Shown one piece after another: positions 1 to 24,238 of a stretch of 24,238 nt of DNA. The position numbers and the translations under genes were made by a program. Position 1 is the first letter of the stretch, and each line of letters starts with the position of its first letter. The stretch lies in the NCBI GenBank assembly GCA_000444245.1, contig ATSW01015236.1, positions 1 to 24,238 on the forward strand. The letters are read 5' to 3'. This stretch comes from Botryllus schlosseri. Its lineage: Eukaryota; Chordata; Ascidiacea; Stolidobranchia; Styelidae. The notes under the pieces are model-generated. The model saw nothing but the letters and a program-made list of their open reading frames with translations. It ran no database searches and had not been told where the DNA came from.

Positions 1-777
1 AATGGAAACTGTGACGTGATACAATTTCATTGAACCGTGCGATTTGCTTGTGTCGACACCTATAGGACACTATTACTTCGTTTCCATGCTCGGCCGATGG
101 GCCTCTTTTCGAGAGACTCGGCCGACGAACGAGAGAATTTTGTTGCGCATATACAGATTGCACACCCACGTCGGCCGAGAGTTGGCCGACGAGTCGGCCG
201 ACGAATGAAAGCTTCGGCTTAGCCCTTCGGCCATACTTGCGCTGTGTCCTCGACTAACGAATTGGTATTCGCTACTTACAATACGCTTTTCGTATAAAAT
301 TAACTATGGCTGCACTCCGGACGGATCTTGGACGCGTTGAAAAACCCGGAATTTAATTATGATTGCAATGGAATAAAGTAGTACCGGTACTGCTACGAAT
401 TACCCGTAGGCTACCGAAATCTTCGCGATCTGATCATGTACGCTGCTGCCACAATTCGAGGGTTTGTGTTCTGGTGCATGGGTACAACACAAACTGTACA
501 TTTTGACCACAAACTAGGTGATCTTATTCACATTCCCCTTGTAAGCAAATCATCAACAGGACACTGGAAGTTCATATCTGGATCGTGACGACGAAACAGT
601 AGTACCGGTAGACTACTGGACAAGTTATTATTCTGCGCTCGAAATTATTGGACCCCGATATCTAGGCTAACCATATTTTGGAAATATAAAAGGGGGACAC
701 TTTTTCAGAAATTTTCGACTTGCAAAACCGGAGAAGAATTCTCAAAAACCGGTCAATTTTTCCCACTTTGTGATCGG

Positions 778-905
778 TCATCTTTCCGCTCAGATCTCAA
801 AATACCGTTTTTCTCTCCACATTGCCAGGTGGATGACTAAAAAAAATAAAAATAAAAAAAAGGTTATCTTTTCGCTCAGAGCTAAAATCACCGTTTTTCG
901 CTCCG
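778..905. repeat. Diverged tandem duplication around an A-rich tract
   Basis: Two copies of about 42 bases (roughly 778-818 and 864-905) share the pattern TCATCTTTYCGCTCAGA, then CTAAAA and ACCGTTTTTC. They are separated by an A-rich tract at 839-862. No coding frame is involved. This sits inside the inverted-repeat-bounded element. Confidence 0.55.
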
Positions 906-1017
906 AAGTACCCGCCGGAGCGTCACTTCAGTGCTAATGTGCGGCATATCACTCGCAATTTGCTCTAAATCTGACCTAAATTTTCACAAAAATAAGCCTA
1001 TACCTTACGGCCTTGAA

Positions 1018-1112
1018 AAGCGGGACGTTTGGCTGACTGGTCGGGACGCCGAGACAAGACGTTAAAAAGCGGGACTGTCCCGCCTAAAACGGGACGTATG
1101 GTAAGCCTACCG
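1018..1112. repeat. GGGAC-rich sequence resembling a DNA transposon end
   Basis: AAAGCGGGAC occurs at the start and again in the middle, followed by the inverted pair GCGGGACTGTCCCGC and then ACGGGACGTATGGTAAGCC. GGGACnGTCCC palindromes near an end are common in dispersed DNA transposon relics. I do not assign a family and cannot place its ends. Confidence 0.35.
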
Positions 1113-1256
1113 ATATCCCATAGAATATCTATATCCCCCACATACTAAGATATGCCACCAATTTTCATCTTTTTTCCATTTTATTTTATCTTCTGTTCAT
1201 CATGACCATTTTACATGTTAGAGGGATTTAGGCCTACGTGTTCAAGGTCAAAGCGT

Positions 1257-1332
1257 GTTGTTTGATTGAATGACCGCTACAAGTCATCTCGGCTCATTCC
1301 TCCCGAGTCATTTTATTGCAATCCTGTGATTA
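1257..1332. repeat. Dispersed repeat, copy A
   Basis: This stretch (TGTTTGATTGAATGAC, then TCATTTTATTGCAATC and GTG) is a diverged copy of 17916-17993 and partly of 3405-3460. All three end in a TTTTATYGCAATCNTGTGGTG-like block. It is a dispersed family of unknown type. Confidence 0.45.
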
Positions 1333-1505
1333 TTACGAAATTATTACTGAGTAAGCAACCCAAAAACTTTATCGCGAACGCTTCGCCCACCTAGTTCGGC
1401 CAAGTCACGGTCGGATTACGCCTGGTCATGGAAACACGGCCGACATGTACAACGCATGCGTCACGGCCTTTCGGCCGACCGTCGGCCGAGCATGGAAACG
1501 AAGTA

Positions 1506-2370
1506 TGATCATAGCCACCGCTCTATCGCCCACTAGTGGACGGTAAGCGATTGCGATTTTGCCTCCAGGATTAGGATTTTGGATTCTAACCGGTCTTGAA
1601 TCCGGCAAGTTTTTCTTAAACAGGATCTGATCCGGATTCAAATTTTGGCCGACTGCTGCAATCGGATAAAGACAGTATTTTAAATTTATAGTGGATGAAA
1701 GTGATGACTTTGTGTTTGTTTGTCACGATGTGTTGTATGAGCTCGCAGTCAGCTGGCTTCAGCATTGCACCACTATTTCGAAAAATCCCAAATAACAAAG
1801 CTTCAATGCATTGCCGAGGTGTAAATATCGACGACAGGGGAAAATATATGCTCATTGCTCAATGCTCAACCTTGTGCAGGATAGTTTTGATCCGTATTTC
1901 ATCATTCAAGACGGAAACTTGGTCGGGATTGAATCCGGATCCCGAAAAAAAAACATTATCCGTACATCTCTACTCCATTGTTTGCTGTGCTATTCTAGTT
2001 GTTTTCGCTTCTGGGGAAATGTTACTGCGAAAGTGTGAGCTGTCAGTTATGGGAACACTATTGGTTACCATGCAATTTCATGTAGGGCCATATTCCTAGA
2101 GATGTCAGGTCCCTACTTCTTCACTAGACGTTTGACAAGCCTATCGTTTTGGCACCGTATTGTTGCCTCACTGAACTGCAAGCAGCGATCGAGATAACCG
2201 GACCGCGACGCAAGATATCGACATCGCCTTCCGAGTTCCGACCATACATTGATATATATCATTGGACGGACACGCAACACCTCATTTTTATCATTTGTCA
2301 TTTTTATAATACCTTCAATTCTTCATTCGGTGCATGCACTCTTCTTCTTTACTTCTCCCAGGTCCCAGCG
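1506..2370. other. Upstream non-coding stretch, nothing firm
   Basis: Both strands hold short open frames but none has homology, splice support or codon bias. A short inverted match, GATCCGGATTCA near 1628 against TGAATCCGGATC near 1930, brackets about 300 bases and may be the rim of an old small repeat. Confidence 0.4.
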
Positions 2371-2378
2371 GAAGGTCA

Positions 2379-2546
2379 ACCACTTTAACGCAGAGCGAAC
2401 GTTTCGTTCAATAGTCTCTTCGTATTATATCTGAATGTTCTTTGTCGTCGTTGTGCAAGGCGAATATTTATCTGTCGCTCGGCCGGCCGGTCGTCTTGAT
2501 TAATTGAACGTCGGAGGGTCACCACTTTAACGCAGAGCGAACGTTT
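2379..2546. repeat. Exact 26 bp direct repeat, two copies 142 bp apart
   Basis: Bases 2379-2404 and 2521-2546 are identical, starting ACCACTTTAACGCAGAGCGA and continuing six more bases. Both are preceded by GGTC. The sequence between includes the GC-rich CGGCCGGCCGG block at 2480. The two units could be the start of a short tandem array or an old duplication. Confidence 0.75.
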
Positions 2547-4192
2547 GTAGTTGTATTATTGTGTATCTGACTCCAAGATGTATTATTGACTCCAAGAAGG
2601 TTGCGTTTACAATTCGCTGCGTGTTTCTTCTTCCGTTCGACGACCGGCGTACACGCCGTACGACCTTGTTGGCTGACGTACCACCAAGCCTGTCTATTGC
2701 ACACGTATTCGATGGATCACACTGACGAATATATTTTGTTTCCGTCTCCCCGGCTTGTAACTTTATTGAATATCACGTACGGTTCAAAATGCAATATATA
2801 TCTTTTTCGCAATTGGCGAAGTACTTATAAATGTCTATCGACTTCCGAACTGGCTCATAATCATGCATGTATATCGACTTCCTCACCAGCTAATAATCAC
2901 CAACGAATGCATCAACGTCTCTACGTGGTATTACATGCACCAAACATCGTACGATTTATACTTCTTATCTATCATTCATACGACAAATAAGCGACTCACT
3001 AATGTCTTATCGGGTCTCAGTTCAGGGAATTACGTAAGGTTTACCAACTCCCTATTGACTATTATTAAAATGGCATTATACCAATATATTTCGTTAAACA
3101 CTGCAATATCAATATCAAGACACACACAATGTATAACAAGAGACCAAGCGACGAAATGATGAACGGATACGATGATGCCGAAACAATCATTTTCGGCCTC
3201 TCTCAAATCTGGCATCCACTTCAGCCAAGTGCCCGATGTCACAGTTTTCCGATCTTGATTTTTATTCGGCGGTTCTTTTTAGACGCACATTCCATTCACT
3301 TTTTTTAATACGTTCTTCGTCGGCTCTTTCTATGGGAAGATGAGCCCAAATAAGCCTCCGAATCGGAATAGAACCTACCCCGCCACAACGCTTGCTCCCT
3401 CGACAGTCGTTTCGACACCCTCCTATCTTTTCATTGTATAGCAATCTTGTGGTGTATCTGATGAAATTAATATTAATAAAACTAAACTTAACCGAACTGC
3501 GCTGCGATTCATTATGTCATCATAATTCACCTCCTCCAACCGAATGTACTGCAACGAGCCATAGACTGCCTTCTGAAAAGGGAACTTCAGATCAACCTCA
3601 TCGCAGGCGCGCTAACGGCGCTACCCTACTGCTCGCTGCTGCTGCGGATCGTTGCGCAGTGCGCACAGCTATTATTGCTTGAGACTGCGGATTTCATGAA
3701 GGGGCAATGCGCTTGATTTTGTTTCGACATCAGTTTAATATCAACAGCCAATTTGTGCTCAGCTTTATCGATTCCATATCGTCCTTTGAAAGGTATATTC
3801 ATGCTGTGACCTGTGCCAAGTGGTATGTAACGGTTTGGCAAAGCCTTCTGCCACTGCCTGTCACTGTCAGTGTCAGGCCAGGAGAATGTGAAGAAACTAT
3901 TTCGTAGACGGTAGGCTAACTGGAGATCGGTACGATAATCTTTTTAGTACGATAGTTATTGCCTATTGCTGATGTTGCCCTTGTGTCTGTGCAATGGCCA
4001 ATGGGCAAACACGTTGATCTAGAACACCGAATTCATATTTGCCATGAATGACCAGGCAATGACCATGTCTGTGAGTTTATTGAACTTTAAAACATTGTCT
4101 TCACAACTACATTACAGTATACTACTACAAAGTTTAAACAAAGAAGTCATTTATTGTATAAGCTACACCTTAGCAATTGGATTACCATACAG
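2547..4192. other. Upstream region of SMG1; possible promoter area, not resolved
   Basis: No gene is supported. The region is AT-rich to about 3500, then GC-richer at 3600-3670, where a near-palindrome TGCGCAGTGCGCA at 3654 resembles an NRF-1 type site with one extra base. Copy C of the dispersed repeat lies near 3405-3460. A promoter for SMG1 could lie between 3600 and 4192, but no TATA box or initiator can be assigned confidently. Confidence 0.25.
3405..3460. repeat. Dispersed repeat, copy C (partial)
   Basis: CGTTTCGACACCCTCCTATC then TTTTCATTGTATAGCAATCTTGTGG parallels the TTTCGACTCCTTCCTA and TTTTATCGCAATCGTGG blocks at 17950-17990. It is shorter and more diverged. Confidence 0.4.
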
Positions 4193-4289
4193 CTGCGGTC
4201 ATTTCTACAACGAGAAAGCTTGCTTTTTGCGATGCTGGTTGAAATTTTGCCCAGTTATATCCCTGAAGGCTGAATTACGGAACACTCGC

Positions 4290-4308
<19 letters not shown>
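4193..4308 (+). CDS. SMG1: Candidate first coding exon of SMG1 (start codon proposed at 4290 or 4293)
   Basis: A possible acceptor AG ends at 4192 and a good donor (AAAG|GTAAGC) follows 4308. The donor leaves one base, which is what the exon at 6423 needs: G + AT makes Asp, giving MMKHYKDRRFHASRP. The second ATG (4293) has A at -3 and A at +4; the first has a poorer context. The frame is open upstream through the whole exon, so it could also be an internal coding exon. The pyrimidine tract before 4193 is weak, so the exon may instead begin at a transcription start further left. No homology supports it because this end of SMG1 is poorly conserved; the call rests on phase and donor only. Confidence 0.35.
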
Positions 4309-23264
<18,956 letters not shown>

Positions 23265-24238
23265 GTGAGCAAGGAGCATTGTAGCATCATAGAGCAACCT
23301 GCAGTTTGCTATATTCTTCCAATTTTGACTGACTGGTGGTGTGGCTCGTGTTGTGGCCATTCACAAATCAATTCAGATGCGTATTTATGTTGAATGTTTT
23401 CAGTGTTACTCTGTGACATACACACAAATTTCCCGTTATTACACTGAAAACTCTCAGTATTGGGTACTCAGTGTATCAAGTAACAATGTTTTCTTCTTTA
23501 TCAAGTATTTTAAAACAATCATGAAAATCGACACCTAAATAATATTACATTTTTACTATAACCGGAGCGGGATCCTTGACTAATTTAACTACATTTATGT
23601 CAGCAGTATGTATGGTCACCAGGGTTGTCCAAAATTTGAAAAATTTCGAAAATGCTGCGTTGTAATGTCTTATTCTATAGATTATTGATTAAAAACATCA
23701 ACAAGCCTGAAAGAAGCTCTCAGGAACGTCGTTAAGATTTCTTACAAAGCGTTTGAAAGTAGCCGTCTGCATGTGGGCGGGGAATCGATGAAGTGGGCGG
23801 GCAATCACGAACCTAGAATTTTGATTGGTTGGAACCTGTAATAATAAGCTACTGATTGGCTGAAATACTGATTTTGTGATCATTGCTGGTCACGATTTCG
23901 TTCTACTCTGTTGTGTTGGTTTGCAGCCATTTCTGTTCGTGGCATTGGCGATATGGTAAATTGACGTTGTTAATGCTGCCATCGACAACAGCATAACGAT
24001 CCAGAAATATATTTTCTATCTGAACACTGTGTATAACAGTTTTGTTACTTCTTGCACAGGAGCTTGGCCAATTAAGATAAGAATGAACTAGATGCATGCA
24101 TCGTGCTACCTTCGAGCCTTCTAAAACATACCAGTTGACAACGACTGTAACTCATAAATTGCAAACCAGTAGTCAATTTCTCCTTATGGCTTGTTATGGT
24201 AAGTCGACGTCTCTCTCTAAAACGAACGCATATTACAC
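23265..24238. other. SMG1 intron running off the window
   Basis: No exon with a phase-1 entry and SMG1 similarity is seen before the end. Notable sequence is the GC-box pair at 23773-23812 and two ATTGG motifs at about 23823 and 23855. Confidence 0.5.
23773..23812. repeat. Tandem 20 bp units containing GGGCGGG boxes
   Basis: GTGGGCGGGGAATCGATGAA is followed immediately by GTGGGCGGGCAATCACGAAC. Each unit carries a GC box. Two inverted CCAAT motifs (GATTGGTTGG, GATTGGCTGA) follow within 80 bases. It could be promoter-like or simply a repeat fragment. Confidence 0.5.

Larger units (their letters stand above)
74..1505. mobile_element. Probable DNA transposon copy bounded by a perfect 24 bp inverted repeat
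   Basis: Bases 74-97 and 1482-1505 are exact reverse complements. Each terminus reads TA then CTTCGTTTCCATGCTCGGCC, so a TA target duplication with an element at 76-1503 is possible. The palindrome TCGGCCGA occurs at 90, 118, 171 and 194 on the left and at 1471 and 1482 on the right and not in between, as expected of subterminal binding sites. No transposase frame is visible between, so it is probably non-autonomous. The superfamily is not assigned. Chance inverted duplication is the alternative. Confidence 0.5.

Noticed and set aside
1695-2099. 134-codon + strand open frame beginning with a hydrophobic, signal-like stretch
   Set aside because: No homology, no splice or promoter support, overlapping frames equally open, and it lies in repeat-containing non-coding DNA.
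2379-2546. Ends of a larger retroelement
   Set aside because: The repeat is 26 bp, the interval 142 bp, and there is no primer-binding site, polypurine tract or coding relic.
2586-2990. 134-codon + strand open frame
   Set aside because: Low-complexity His/Ser-rich translation from AT-rich sequence with no recognisable family and no codon bias.

Overview
This is a eukaryotic, almost certainly invertebrate metazoan, genomic window. It is dominated by one intron-rich protein gene on the + strand. Twenty-eight well-supported exons between 6423 and 23264, plus one candidate 5' exon ending at 4308, join in a continuous reading frame with GT-AG splice sites throughout. The product matches SMG1, the PI3K-related kinase that phosphorylates UPF1 in nonsense-mediated mRNA decay. 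The match was made against human SMG1 recalled from memory; no search was run. The window holds about the first 1,470 codons: the N-terminal helical (HEAT-type) solenoid and the first part of the FAT region. The kinase, FRB, C-terminal insertion and FATC parts must lie beyond the right edge.

Layout: 1-4192 is upstream non-coding DNA with repeats. It includes a probable 1.4 kb inverted-repeat-bounded element (74-1505), GGGAC-rich transposon-like sequence near 1020-1110, an A-rich tract, and an exact 26 bp direct repeat near 2380 and 2520. From 4193 to 23264 is the SMG1 gene. From 23265 to the end is intron.

The introns are strikingly bimodal: seven are 55-78 bp and most of the rest are 230-1240 bp (the first proposed one is 2.1 kb). 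Several long introns carry small DNA transposons. hAT-like copies lie at 5001-5833 and 17691-17898 (clear 8 bp target duplications), at 13602-13743 and 11911-12301 (weaker), and there are a few single ends. A tRNA-derived SINE is on the minus strand near 4760-4910.

A tunicate is a plausible guess from strong divergence from human SMG1, compact introns and a TTAGGG-type telomere-like tract, but the sequence alone does not settle it. I see no operon, CRISPR, rRNA, functional tRNA or second protein gene, and no evidence of a novel multi-gene system. The points of interest are the gene model, especially its 5' end, and the mobile elements in its introns.
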